Source of the DNA: Pseudoduganella flava
Lineage (GTDB): Bacteria > Pseudomonadota > Gammaproteobacteria > Burkholderiales > Burkholderiaceae_D
Length of the DNA stretch: 64,000 nucleotides
Direction of reading: 5' to 3'
Assembly (NCBI RefSeq): GCF_007830495.1
Contig: NZ_VLKW01000003.1
Location: 620,001 to 684,000 of the forward strand
The notes beneath the pieces were generated by a model that saw nothing but the letters and a program-made list of their open reading frames with translations, was not told the DNA's origin and did not search any database. Position numbers and translations under genes: made by a program. Shown one piece after another: positions 27,278 through 35,856 of the stretch (its first letter is position 1; every line of letters begins with the position of its first letter).

Positions 27278-28741
27278 ATGAACACCACCCTGATCATTTT
27301 CGTCGTGCTCTACCTCCTGGGTACGCTGGCTCTCGGCATGTGGGCGGGGCGGCGGATCAAGAACACGGCGGACTTCGCCGTCGCCGGCCGCAGCCTGCCG
27401 CTGGTCATGGTGATCACGACCACGTTCGCCACGTGGTTCGGCGCCGAAACCGTGATGGGCGTGCCGGCGAAATTCGTGCAGGGCGGCCTGAACGCCGTCA
27501 TCGAAGACCCGTTCGGCGCCGGCACCTGCCTGATTCTCGTCGGCCTGTTCTTCGCGTCGAAACTGTATCGTTTGAACCTGCTGACGATCGGCGACTACTA
27601 CCGCCAGCGTTACGGCAAGGGCATCGAGGTGTTCTGCTCCGTCGCGATCATCCTGTCCTACCTGGGCTGGGTCGCCGCGCAGATCACGGCGCTGGGCCTC
27701 GTGTTCGCCGTGCTGACCAATGGCGCGATGGCGCCGTCCACCGGCATGGTGATCGGCACGCTGGCGGTGCTGATCTACGTCGTCGTCGGCGGCTTCCTCG
27801 CCGTCGCGATTACCGACTTCATCCAGATGATCGTGCTGGTCGTCGGCATGACGATCATCGCGTTCTTCGCGGCCGACCTGGCCGGCGGCGCCGACAAGGT
27901 GCTGGCGATGGCCCAGCATGCGGACCTGTGGCGCCTGCTGCCGGAACCGTCGTTCAACGACGTGATCTTCTTCATCGGTGCGGCCATCACGATGATGTTC
28001 GGCTCGATTCCGCAGCAGGACGTGTTCCAGCGCGTGATGTCGGCCAAGAATGCGCCGACCGCGCGCAATGGCGCCGTGATCGGCGGTGCCAGCTACATCC
28101 TGTTCGGCTTCGTGCCGATGTTCATCGTGGCGGCGGCCGTCGTCGTGATGGGCGACCATGCGATGGACATCGCGAAGAACGACTACCAGCGCCTGCTGCC
28201 CACGTTCGTGATGACGAAGATGCCGCTGATTATGCAGATCCTGTTCTTCGGCGCGCTGCTCTCCGCGATCAAGAGCACGTCGTCCGCCACGTTGCTGGCG
28301 CCGTCGACGAGCTTCGTCGAGAACATCCTGAAGAACCTGCGCCCGGACATGACGGACCGCCAGCAGCTGTTCGCGATGCGTGCCACGATCGTCATCTTCG
28401 CCGCGCTGGTGCTGGCCTACGCGATCGCGATGCAGGGCACGTCGATCTATGAACTGGTGTCGTCCGCCTACCAGGTCACCCTGGTCGGTGCGTTCGTGCC
28501 CTTGCTGGCGGGCCTGTACTGGAAGCGCGCCACGACGCAGGGCGCGATCCTGTCGATCGCCGCCGGCATCGGCGTATGGGTGCTGTATTTCCCGCAGGTG
28601 TCCGAGCTGGGCGCGCACTTCCCGGGCCAGCTGGCTGGCCTGCTGGCCGCGTTCGCAGGCATGTTCGCCGGTTCGCTGGCGCCGCAGCTCCTGAAGAACC
28701 GCCAGGAAGAGCCGGCCCACATGGCCGGCATGAAGGCCTGA
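27278..28741 (+). CDS. Sodium:solute symporter family protein (487 aa)
   Basis: Inner-membrane Na+/solute carrier with about 13 hydrophobic segments. N-terminal features are LGMWAGRRIKNTADFAVAGR and TFATWFGAETVMG, typical of SSS proteins. GALLSAIKSTSSATLLAPSTSFVENI matches the conserved Na2-site helix region. The gene is complete. It is convergent with the aminotransferase of the polyamine cluster (31 bases between). A transport role for polyamine intermediates is possible but unsupported. Confidence 0.92.
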   Translation: MNTTLIIFVVLYLLGTLALGMWAGRRIKNTADFAVAGRSLPLVMVITTTFATWFGAETVMGVPAKFVQGGLNAVIEDPFGAGTCLILVGLFFASKLYRLNLLTIGDYYRQRYGKGIEVFCSVAIILSYLGWVAAQITALGLVFAVLTNGAMAPSTGMVIGTLAVLIYVVVGGFLAVAITDFIQMIVLVVGMTIIAFFAADLAGGADKVLAMAQHADLWRLLPEPSFNDVIFFIGAAITMMFGSIPQQDVFQRVMSAKNAPTARNGAVIGGASYILFGFVPMFIVAAAVVVMGDHAMDIAKNDYQRLLPTFVMTKMPLIMQILFFGALLSAIKSTSSATLLAPSTSFVENILKNLRPDMTDRQQLFAMRATIVIFAALVLAYAIAMQGTSIYELVSSAYQVTLVGAFVPLLAGLYWKRATTQGAILSIAAGIGVWVLYFPQVSELGAHFPGQLAGLLAAFAGMFAGSLAPQLLKNRQEEPAHMAGMKA

Positions 28742-28772
28742 CCTTCCCGCCCTCCCCGCGGTGCGGCCCGGC

Positions 28773-30182
28773 TCAGTCGAGCCAGCGCCGCGCCGTCAGG
28801 TCCGTCAGCGTCAGGTCCAGGCAGTAGCGGATCTTCTGGATCATCTCGTCGATCTGCTCGCGCGTCATGATCAGCGGCGGCGCGATGATCATCCTGTCCC
28901 CCACGGCGCGCATGATCACGCCCTGCTCGAACATGTGGGCGCGGCACAGCATCCCCACGCCGAGCCCCGGGTCGAAGCGCAGCTGATGGTGCACGTGGGC
29001 GGCCTTGCGCCGCACCAGCGACAGCCCGGCCACGAAGCCGAAGCTCTCCGCGCTGCCCACCAGCGGGTGCGCCGCCAGGCTGGCGAAGCGCTGCTTCAGG
29101 TAAGGCCCCGTGTCGTGCGCCACCTGATCGAGCAGACGTTCCTCCTCGAGGATGCGGATGTTCTCCAGCGCTGCCGCGCAGGCCACCGGGTGGCCCGAAT
29201 ACGTGAAGCCGTGATTGAAGTCGCCGCCGCGCACGAGCGCGTCCGCGACGCGGTCGCCCACCAGCACGCCGCCCAGCGGCACGTAGCCCGACGTGACGCC
29301 TTTCGCGAACGTGATCAGGTCCGGCCGCATGCCGTACACGTCGGCCGCGAACCATTTGCCGAGGCGGCCGAAGCCAGTGATCACTTCGTCCGCGATCAGC
29401 AGCACGTCGTATTTGTCGCAGATGCGGCGGATCTCCGGCCAGTACGTGGGCGGCGGGATGATCACGCCGCCGGCGCCCTGGATCGGTTCGCCGATGAAGG
29501 CGGCCACCTTGTCCGGCCCCAGCTCCTTGATGCGCTCTTCCAGCCACGACGCGGCATACACGCCGAACTCCTCGAACGTCATGCCGGTGCCATGGTCGGC
29601 GTAGGATGGCTGGCCGATGTGGACGATGCCGGGAATCGGCAGCCCGCCCTGCACGTGCATGCCGGTCATGCCGCCCAGCGACGCGCCGGCCATCGTGCTG
29701 CCGTGGTACGCGTTGTGGCGGCTGATGATCACCGTGCGCTCCGGCTGGCCGGCCAGGTCCCAGAAGCGGCGCACCATGCGTACATTGGTGTCGTTCGCCT
29801 CGGAGCCGGAGCCCGTGAAGAACACGTGGTTGAAGCCCGCGGGGGCGATCTTCGCCAGCTTGGCCGCCAGCTGGACGGCGGGAATCGTCGTCGTGTTGAA
29901 GAAGCTGTTATAGAAAGGCAGCGTGTCCATCTGCCGCGCCACCGCTTCCGTGATGCTGCGCCGGCCATACCCCACGTTGACGCACCACAGGCCGGACATC
30001 GCATCGAGCACCTTGTGCCCGTCCGAATCCCACAGCCAGATGCCGTCGCCGCGCACCATCACGCGCGCGCCCTTCTCGGCGAGCGCCGCGTGGTCGGTGA
30101 ACGGATGCAGGTAATGCGCGGCGTCGAGCCGCTGCAGGCCTTTGGTGTCGGGCAGTTCCGGCACGGTGGGCGTGGTGGTCAT
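28773..30182 (-). CDS. spuC: Class III (omega) aminotransferase, SpuC-like putrescine/polyamine:pyruvate aminotransferase (469 aa)
   Basis: PLP-dependent transamination of a terminal amine, probably putrescine to 4-aminobutanal with pyruvate as acceptor. Typical blocks are DAAHYLHPFTDH, DSDGHKVLDAMSGLWCVNVGYGR, the PLP-phosphate contact FTGSGSEANDTNVR, the Asp in LIADEVITGFGR, and the Schiff-base Lys in TFAKGVTSGYVPLGG. It is the third gene of puuD-puuA-spuC, the same order as Pseudomonas spuABC, so a polyamine substrate is more likely than other omega-amines. It ends convergent with the symporter gene. Confidence 0.87.
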   Translation of the reverse strand: MTTTPTVPELPDTKGLQRLDAAHYLHPFTDHAALAEKGARVMVRGDGIWLWDSDGHKVLDAMSGLWCVNVGYGRRSITEAVARQMDTLPFYNSFFNTTTIPAVQLAAKLAKIAPAGFNHVFFTGSGSEANDTNVRMVRRFWDLAGQPERTVIISRHNAYHGSTMAGASLGGMTGMHVQGGLPIPGIVHIGQPSYADHGTGMTFEEFGVYAASWLEERIKELGPDKVAAFIGEPIQGAGGVIIPPPTYWPEIRRICDKYDVLLIADEVITGFGRLGKWFAADVYGMRPDLITFAKGVTSGYVPLGGVLVGDRVADALVRGGDFNHGFTYSGHPVACAAALENIRILEEERLLDQVAHDTGPYLKQRFASLAAHPLVGSAESFGFVAGLSLVRRKAAHVHHQLRFDPGLGVGMLCRAHMFEQGVIMRAVGDRMIIAPPLIMTREQIDEMIQKIRYCLDLTLTDLTARRWLD

Positions 30183-30275
30183 GATTGCCTCCCGGGTGAG
30201 GCGCAGCGGGTGTCGTGAACCACCGCCGCGCGGCGGCCGAGCGTCGGTCCGTGAGAGTGTGGCGCGATGCGCCGG

Positions 30276-31646
30276 TTACACGTGCAGCAGCAGGTGCTCC
30301 CGCTCCCACGGGCTGATGACGGTCATGAATTCCTGGTGTTCCAGGTCCTTGATGGCAGCATACACGTCGATGAAGCGCTCGCCCAGCACCCCGCGCAGCT
30401 TTTCTTCCTTACGCAACAGTGCCAGCGCTTCCGGCAACCCCTGCGGCAGCTCGTATTCCATCTCATACGCACTGCCCTGGGTGATCGGTGTGGGCTCGAG
30501 CTGCTCCGTCATGCCCAGGTAGCCGCACGCCAGCGTGACCGCCAGCGCGAGGTAGGGATTGGCATCCGAGCCGATGATGCGGTTTTCCACGCGGCGGTCC
30601 TGGATGCCCGATTCCGGCACCCGGAAGCCCACGGTGCGGTTGTCCACACCCCACTGGATGTTGATCGGCGCGGCCGTGTGGCGCACCAGCCGACGGTACG
30701 AATTCACGTACGGCGCGACGATGGCCAATGCCGACGGCATGAAGCGCTGCAGGCCGCCGATGTAGTGCTTGAACAGCGCGGACGGCGAACCATCCTCGTT
30801 CGAGAAGATGTTCCAGCCCGTCTTCGCGTCGACGACGCTCTGGTGGATGTGCATCGCCGAGCCGGGCTCGCCGGCCATCGGCTTGGCCATGAACGTGGCA
30901 TACATCTCGTGCTTCAGGGCCGCCTCGCGCAAGGTGCGCTTGAAGAAGAACACCTTGTCGGCAAGGCCCAGCGGCTCGCCGTGCAGGAAGTTGATCTCCA
31001 TCTGGCCGGCGCCGATTTCGTGGATCAGCGTGTCCACGTCCAGGCCCATCTCGTCGCAGTAATCGTAGATGTCCTCGAACAGCGGGTCGAATTCGTTGAC
31101 GGCGTCGATGCTGTACACCTGGCGCGACGTCTCGGCGCGGCCGCTGCGCCCGACGGGCGCCTTCAGCGGCAGGTCCGGATCGGAAATCTTGTCGGTCAAA
31201 TAAAACTCCAGCTCCGGCGCGACGACCGGCTTCCAGCCCTTGTCCTCGTACAGCTTCAGCACCTTGCGCAGCACCGAGCGGGGCGCGAAATCGACGAGGC
31301 GGCCGTCAGCGAAATAGCAGTCGTGGATGACCTGCGCGGTCGGGTCGGTGGCCCACGGCACCATCGTGATCGTCGTGGGATCGGCCTTCAGGATCATGTC
31401 CCGGTCCGTCTTCGAGATCGCCCGGTCATAGGCGGGATCGTCGACCGGCGAATTGCCCGTGACGGTCATGCCCAGTACGGCTTCGGGGATGCGCATGCCG
31501 CGCTCCTCGGTGAATTTCACGCGCGGCAGGATCTTTCCACGGGCGACGCCGGTCAGGTCCGGCACGAGGCATTCGATTTCGGTGACCCGTTTCGCATTGA
31601 GCCACTCGTCCATGTCGGTATAGGTGAAGTTTTCGCGAATTGCCAT
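30276..31646 (-). CDS. puuA: Glutamine synthetase family, gamma-glutamylpolyamine synthetase (PuuA/SpuB-like, 456 aa)
   Basis: ATP-dependent ligation of glutamate to an amine. Glutamine-synthetase-fold motifs: PELEFYLT, GAGQMEINFLHGEPL (metal ligands), KPMAGEPGSAMHIHQSV, and the Arg/Glu region WGVDNRTVGFRVP and ENRIIGSDANPY. Lacking the adenylylation-Tyr region of housekeeping GlnA, and lying between puuD and an aminotransferase, it is assigned to gamma-glutamylputrescine formation. Start ATG 31646 is preceded by GGGAGC; an upstream in-frame ATG at 31715 is rejected because its extension is not family-like. Confidence 0.88.
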   Translation of the reverse strand: MAIRENFTYTDMDEWLNAKRVTEIECLVPDLTGVARGKILPRVKFTEERGMRIPEAVLGMTVTGNSPVDDPAYDRAISKTDRDMILKADPTTITMVPWATDPTAQVIHDCYFADGRLVDFAPRSVLRKVLKLYEDKGWKPVVAPELEFYLTDKISDPDLPLKAPVGRSGRAETSRQVYSIDAVNEFDPLFEDIYDYCDEMGLDVDTLIHEIGAGQMEINFLHGEPLGLADKVFFFKRTLREAALKHEMYATFMAKPMAGEPGSAMHIHQSVVDAKTGWNIFSNEDGSPSALFKHYIGGLQRFMPSALAIVAPYVNSYRRLVRHTAAPINIQWGVDNRTVGFRVPESGIQDRRVENRIIGSDANPYLALAVTLACGYLGMTEQLEPTPITQGSAYEMEYELPQGLPEALALLRKEEKLRGVLGERFIDVYAAIKDLEHQEFMTVISPWEREHLLLHV

Positions 31647-31753
31647 TGTTTGCTCCCAAAAGTTAATGCGCGCGGCGCCTCTCGGGCCGCGTCCCTCGCA
31701 CTCAGTTGGTAACAACAGCTACGGGATTCCGCCGGCCCAGGCTTCGTAAGTGA

Positions 31754-32518
31754 TCATGCCCGCTCCTGGCGCTTGGCCTGATATTCGCGGCATGCGTTGC
31801 CGAATGCCAGGAACATCTTCATGGAGTCGGGGTTTTCCGTGATGCGCCACTCGGGGTGCCATTGCACCGCCAGCGTGAAACCATGCGCCGAACTCACGGT
31901 ATAAGCTTCCACCAGCCCGTCGTGCGCCACCGCTTCCACGGTGAGGCCGGGGGCCAGCTGGTCGATTCCCTGCCCATGCAGCGAATTGACCATGATTTCC
32001 TCCGGATGGCCCAGCATTTCCGCAAACTTGCCACCCGCGGCGATGCGGATCGGGTGGGCCGGGCCGTACTGCACGTCCAGCGAATCGTCTTCGCGGTCGC
32101 GGTGGTCCATCATCCCCGGCAGTTCCTGCACCGCCTGGTGCAAGGTGCCGCCCAGCGCCACGTTGATTTCCTGGAAGCCTCGGCAGATGCCCAGCAGCGG
32201 AATTCCCCGCTTCACCGCGGCGCGGATCAGCGGCAACGTGGTCGCATCGCGAGCGATGTCCAGCGGCAGCGCCGGATTGCGGATCGGCTGGCCGTACAGG
32301 TCCGCCTGCACGTTCGACGCCGAGCCCGTCAGCATGATCCCGTCCGCGACGTGCAGCACCGCCTCCATGTCCGTCAGCTCCGCCAGTGCAGGCAAAATCA
32401 GCGGCATGCAACGCGCGCCAAGGACGACGGCGTTCACATATTTGTTCTGGGCGGCATGATTCGGGAAATGCCCGATCTGCCGTGTGCACGCAGGCACGAG
32501 GACGATAGGACGGCGCAT
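31754..32518 (-). CDS. puuD: Gamma-glutamyl-gamma-aminobutyrate hydrolase, class I glutamine amidotransferase-like (254 aa)
   Basis: Releases GABA and glutamate from gamma-Glu-GABA in the Puu pathway. The catalytic Cys112 lies in the nucleophile elbow LGICRGFQEIN, and the His/Glu pair is in AVQWHPEWR near residue 219. Together these give the complete Cys-His-Glu triad of class I amidotransferase-like hydrolases. It is first in the puuD-puuA-spuC row. The 107-base gap to puuA could hold a second promoter. Confidence 0.9.
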   Translation of the reverse strand: MRRPIVLVPACTRQIGHFPNHAAQNKYVNAVVLGARCMPLILPALAELTDMEAVLHVADGIMLTGSASNVQADLYGQPIRNPALPLDIARDATTLPLIRAAVKRGIPLLGICRGFQEINVALGGTLHQAVQELPGMMDHRDREDDSLDVQYGPAHPIRIAAGGKFAEMLGHPEEIMVNSLHGQGIDQLAPGLTVEAVAHDGLVEAYTVSSAHGFTLAVQWHPEWRITENPDSMKMFLAFGNACREYQAKRQERA

Positions 32519-32664
32519 ACACAGCTCCGCAAACGTTGATGCTGATGACTTTAATCTAACACAAAGCGGAAAATACGCTCTGTACGCTAGCGATCACAAC
32601 GCGGCAACTCAGCCGTTTCCGGCGCGGTTGGCTAGCTGCCGCGGTCGTGCAACTATTGCGTCGC
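32519..32664. other. Intergenic region between puuD and the MqsA-like gene
   Basis: About 146 bases, relatively AT-rich at 32535-32580. It must hold the puuD promoter, reading leftward, and the end of the MqsA-like transcript. I see no convincing hairpin terminator or repeat. Confidence 0.3.
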
Positions 32665-33063
32665 TTACTCGCGCAATTCGTCCACCAGCTCGGGGTGCCG
32701 CTCCAGCAGCTTGAGCAGTTTGAGCGTGGACGGATGCGGCTGCACCCTGCCCGTTTCCAGGTGGACGAAACCATCGGTGCCGAACACGTGATCGGCTTCG
32801 ACCGGATCGAGCCGCAGCTTGCTGCGCACGGTGCGGATGTAGGCGGGGTCGGCCGCTTCGGCATCGATGCGGCGGTGGAATTGCGCCACCAGTTCGTCGT
32901 AGCGGTGCACGGCGGCGGGGTCGAGCGTGACGCCGCCGCATTGGGCGCAGTGGTAGGCGGCGACGGACGGGATCGTCGTATGCCGGTCCTTGTACGTGTA
33001 CGACACGCCGTGGCGGTCGTACACGAGGTCGGCGGCGCCGCATTCGGGGCAGAGGTCGATCAT
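32665..33063 (-). CDS. MqsA/YgiT-type zinc-finger and HTH regulator, no toxin partner seen (132 aa)
   Basis: Two-domain protein. The N-terminal zinc domain has CPEC (Cys5, Cys8) and CAQC (Cys39, Cys42); the C-terminal half (about 75-132) reads as an XRE-type helix-turn-helix, with the recognition part ADHVFGTDGFVHLETGRVQP. This is the architecture of the antitoxin MqsA (YgiT family). In a normal module the small MqsR toxin gene lies directly upstream; here only 96 bases separate it from nasA and no such frame is present. It may be a solitary regulator or a decayed TA relic. Confidence 0.8.
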   Translation of the reverse strand: MIDLCPECGAADLVYDRHGVSYTYKDRHTTIPSVAAYHCAQCGGVTLDPAAVHRYDELVAQFHRRIDAEAADPAYIRTVRSKLRLDPVEADHVFGTDGFVHLETGRVQPHPSTLKLLKLLERHPELVDELRE

Positions 33064-33159
33064 TGCGTATCCTTCGAAGCAGTGCGGTCGCCTTCGATTC
33101 TAGCGGCGTATGCGCGAGCGGGGCGCGCGCTCCGCAGCCGACGCTGCGCCAGACGCCGA

Positions 33160-35844
33160 TCAGCCCGCCGCGGCGACGCGCTCTTCGCGCACCACGGTGA
33201 TCAACTGCCGGATCTCCGGCACGCACGAGCCGCAGTTGCCGCCCGCCTTCACGCAGGCGGTCACTTCGGCGGCCGTCTTCAAGTCCTTGTCGCGGATCGC
33301 GTTGCAGATCGTGTTGCGGCCCACGCCGAAGCACGAGCACACGGTCGGCCCCGCGTCGAGCCCCTGCTTCAACGGCCGCCCGGCCAGCACGCCGGCCCGT
33401 TCCACGTCCGTCAACGCTTCGCTTGCAAACAGGCCGGCCAGCCACGCCCGCTCCGGCAGGTCCGGCCGCGGCGACACGAAAATGCATTGCGCGATACGGT
33501 CGTCGACGACGTGCACGGCGCGGTATACGCCGGCGCTGCGGTCGGCGTATTCGAGCCAGTCCGCATCGTCGTCATCGACGCCCAGCAGCTGGCGTGCCCA
33601 CGTGCCGAAGTCGGCGATGCGGTTGCGGCCCGCCAGTTCGTAGCGCTGGAAGCCAGTACCCTGCGCACGCGTCCAGTATGCAACCATGTCGAGATCGAGC
33701 GGTGTGCGCGACAGCACGAAGCCATGCCACTGCACGGGGAAGCGGTCGACGATTACCGGCGTGTGCTTGAATTCCGGTTCGCCGGAGATGGGATCGACCA
33801 CCGGGTTCACGACCGCGCCGACGCGCGCATCGGATGCCGTCTGGCCGTTCCAGTGGATCGGCACGAACACGCTGCCGCGCGCGATGCCGCCGCCATGTTT
33901 TACGCGCGCGACCATGCTGCCCCAGGCGGACGACACGCGTGCCAGCTCGCCTTCGCGCACGCCGCACAGCAGCGCATCCTGCGGGTGCAGGTCGACGAAC
34001 GATTCCGGCGTATGTTCGGCCAGCTTTGGTGCACGGCCGGTTCTCGTCATCGTGTGCCAGTGGTCGCGCATCCGGCCCGTGTTCAGCACCAGCGGATATT
34101 CGCCGCCGGCCGTGTTGACGGGCAGGCGCGGCACCGTCGGCACGAAGCGCGCACGGCCATCCGGGAACGAGAAGCGCCCGTCGGCAAACACGCGGCGGCC
34201 CAGCGGCCATTGCACCGGCTGCAGCGCATCGTAACCGCTGCGATCCAGGCTCGCCAGGGCGCCGATGTGGAATGCGCGCGGCAGTGCATCCAGGGTGTTC
34301 TTCCAGGCCGACAGCGCCGCGTGCTCGGCGAAGATCTCGCTCTGGTGCGCGTAGTCGAAGCCCGTGTAGCCGAGCCGCTGCGCGAAGTCGGCCAGGATCT
34401 TCCAGTCCGCCCGCGCTTCGCCCGGCGCCGGCAGGAACGCGCGCTGGCGCGAGATGCGCCGCTCGGAGTTCGTCACCGTGCCATCCTTCTCGGCCCACGC
34501 CAGCGCCGGCAGCAGCACGTGCGCAAACGCGTTCGTGTCGGTATCGGTGACGACGTCGCTGGCGATCACCAGCTCCGCCTTCGCCAGCGCGCGCTTGACC
34601 TGGTCCGCATCCGGCAGGCTGACGATCGGGTTCGTGGCGATCACCCACACGGCCTTCACCTTGCCCGACTCGATCGCGTGGAACAGGTCGACGGCCTTCA
34701 GGCCCGGCTTGTCCGCGATGCGCGGCGAGTTCCAGAATTCCTGCACGGCGGCGCGATGGTCCGGCTTGTCCAGGTCCAGGTGGGCGGCCAGCATATTGGC
34801 CAGGCCCCCTACTTCACGCCCGCCCATCGCGTTCGGCTGGCCCGTGATCGAGAACGGGCCCATGCCCGGCTTGCCGATCCGGCCGCCGAGCAGGTGGCAG
34901 TTGATGATCGCGTTGACCTTGTCCGTGCCGGCCGACGACTGGTTCACGCCCATCGAAAAGCCCGTGATGACCTTCGTCGTGGCGGCAAACGCCTCATAGA
35001 ACGCCAGCACGTCTTCCAGTTTCAACCGGCACGCCTGGGCCACTTCCTCGGGCGTGATGTCGGCCGCTTCCAGCGCGTCGGGCAAGCCTTGCGTGTGGTT
35101 CGCGATGAACGCGGGGTCGACAGCGCCGATCCGCGCCAGGTATGCCAAGAGGCCGTTGAACAGCCACACGTCCGTGCCCGGCTTGACGGGCAGGTGCAGG
35201 TCGGCCAGCTCGCACGTGGCCGTGCGGCGCGGGTCGATGACGACGAGCTTCACGTCCGGCCGCGCTTCCTTCGCGCGCACGATGCGCTGGTACAGGATAG
35301 GGTGGCACCACGCAGTGTTCGAGCCGACCAGCACGACCATGTCGGCGATGTCCAGGTCGGCGTAATCGACCGGCACCAGGTCTTCGCCGAACGCGCGCTT
35401 GTGCCCGGCCACGGCGGACGACATGCACAGCCGCGAATTCGTGTCGATGTTCGCGCTGCCGACATAGCCCTTCATCAGCTTGTTGGCGACGTAGTAATCC
35501 TCCGTCAGCAACTGGCCCGATACGTACAGCGCCACCGCGTCCGGCCCGTGTTCGTCGACGATGCGGCGCCATTGGCTGGCCGCGCGGTCCAGCGCGTCGT
35601 CCCACGACACTTGCCGCAACTGGCCGCCCTCGCGCACCTGCGGGTGCAGCAGGCGGCCGTCCAGGCCCAGCGTCTCGCCGAGGGCCGAGCCCTTCACGCA
35701 CAGCCGGCCGAAGTTGGACGGGTGCGCCGCGTCGCCGCTGATCGTGGCGTTTTGCGGGCCTTGCGGCACGGCCTTCACGCCGCAGCCGACGCCGCAGTAA
35801 GGACAGGTGGTGGCGACGGACAGGTGTTCCTGGGACAGATTCAC
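33160..35844 (-). CDS. nasA: Assimilatory nitrate reductase, catalytic subunit (894 aa)
   Basis: Cytoplasmic molybdenum enzyme reducing nitrate to nitrite. The N-terminus holds the [4Fe-4S] ligands CPYCGVGC (Cys14, 17, 21) plus the Cys in LCVKG. A long molybdopterin-guanine-dinucleotide domain follows, with SNTAWCHPI, GFSMGVNQSS and the MGGREVGGL block. The C-terminus carries a BFD-like [2Fe-2S] domain (CSCFGVG ... AGGNCGSC), as in NasA of Klebsiella-type enzymes. No twin-arginine signal is present, so it is assimilatory. It ends the narK-nirB-nirD-FAD-nasA row; the gap to the gene before is 12 bases. Confidence 0.96.
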   Translation of the reverse strand: MNLSQEHLSVATTCPYCGVGCGVKAVPQGPQNATISGDAAHPSNFGRLCVKGSALGETLGLDGRLLHPQVREGGQLRQVSWDDALDRAASQWRRIVDEHGPDAVALYVSGQLLTEDYYVANKLMKGYVGSANIDTNSRLCMSSAVAGHKRAFGEDLVPVDYADLDIADMVVLVGSNTAWCHPILYQRIVRAKEARPDVKLVVIDPRRTATCELADLHLPVKPGTDVWLFNGLLAYLARIGAVDPAFIANHTQGLPDALEAADITPEEVAQACRLKLEDVLAFYEAFAATTKVITGFSMGVNQSSAGTDKVNAIINCHLLGGRIGKPGMGPFSITGQPNAMGGREVGGLANMLAAHLDLDKPDHRAAVQEFWNSPRIADKPGLKAVDLFHAIESGKVKAVWVIATNPIVSLPDADQVKRALAKAELVIASDVVTDTDTNAFAHVLLPALAWAEKDGTVTNSERRISRQRAFLPAPGEARADWKILADFAQRLGYTGFDYAHQSEIFAEHAALSAWKNTLDALPRAFHIGALASLDRSGYDALQPVQWPLGRRVFADGRFSFPDGRARFVPTVPRLPVNTAGGEYPLVLNTGRMRDHWHTMTRTGRAPKLAEHTPESFVDLHPQDALLCGVREGELARVSSAWGSMVARVKHGGGIARGSVFVPIHWNGQTASDARVGAVVNPVVDPISGEPEFKHTPVIVDRFPVQWHGFVLSRTPLDLDMVAYWTRAQGTGFQRYELAGRNRIADFGTWARQLLGVDDDDADWLEYADRSAGVYRAVHVVDDRIAQCIFVSPRPDLPERAWLAGLFASEALTDVERAGVLAGRPLKQGLDAGPTVCSCFGVGRNTICNAIRDKDLKTAAEVTACVKAGGNCGSCVPEIRQLITVVREERVAAAG

Positions 35845-35856
35845 GATGATTCCTTG

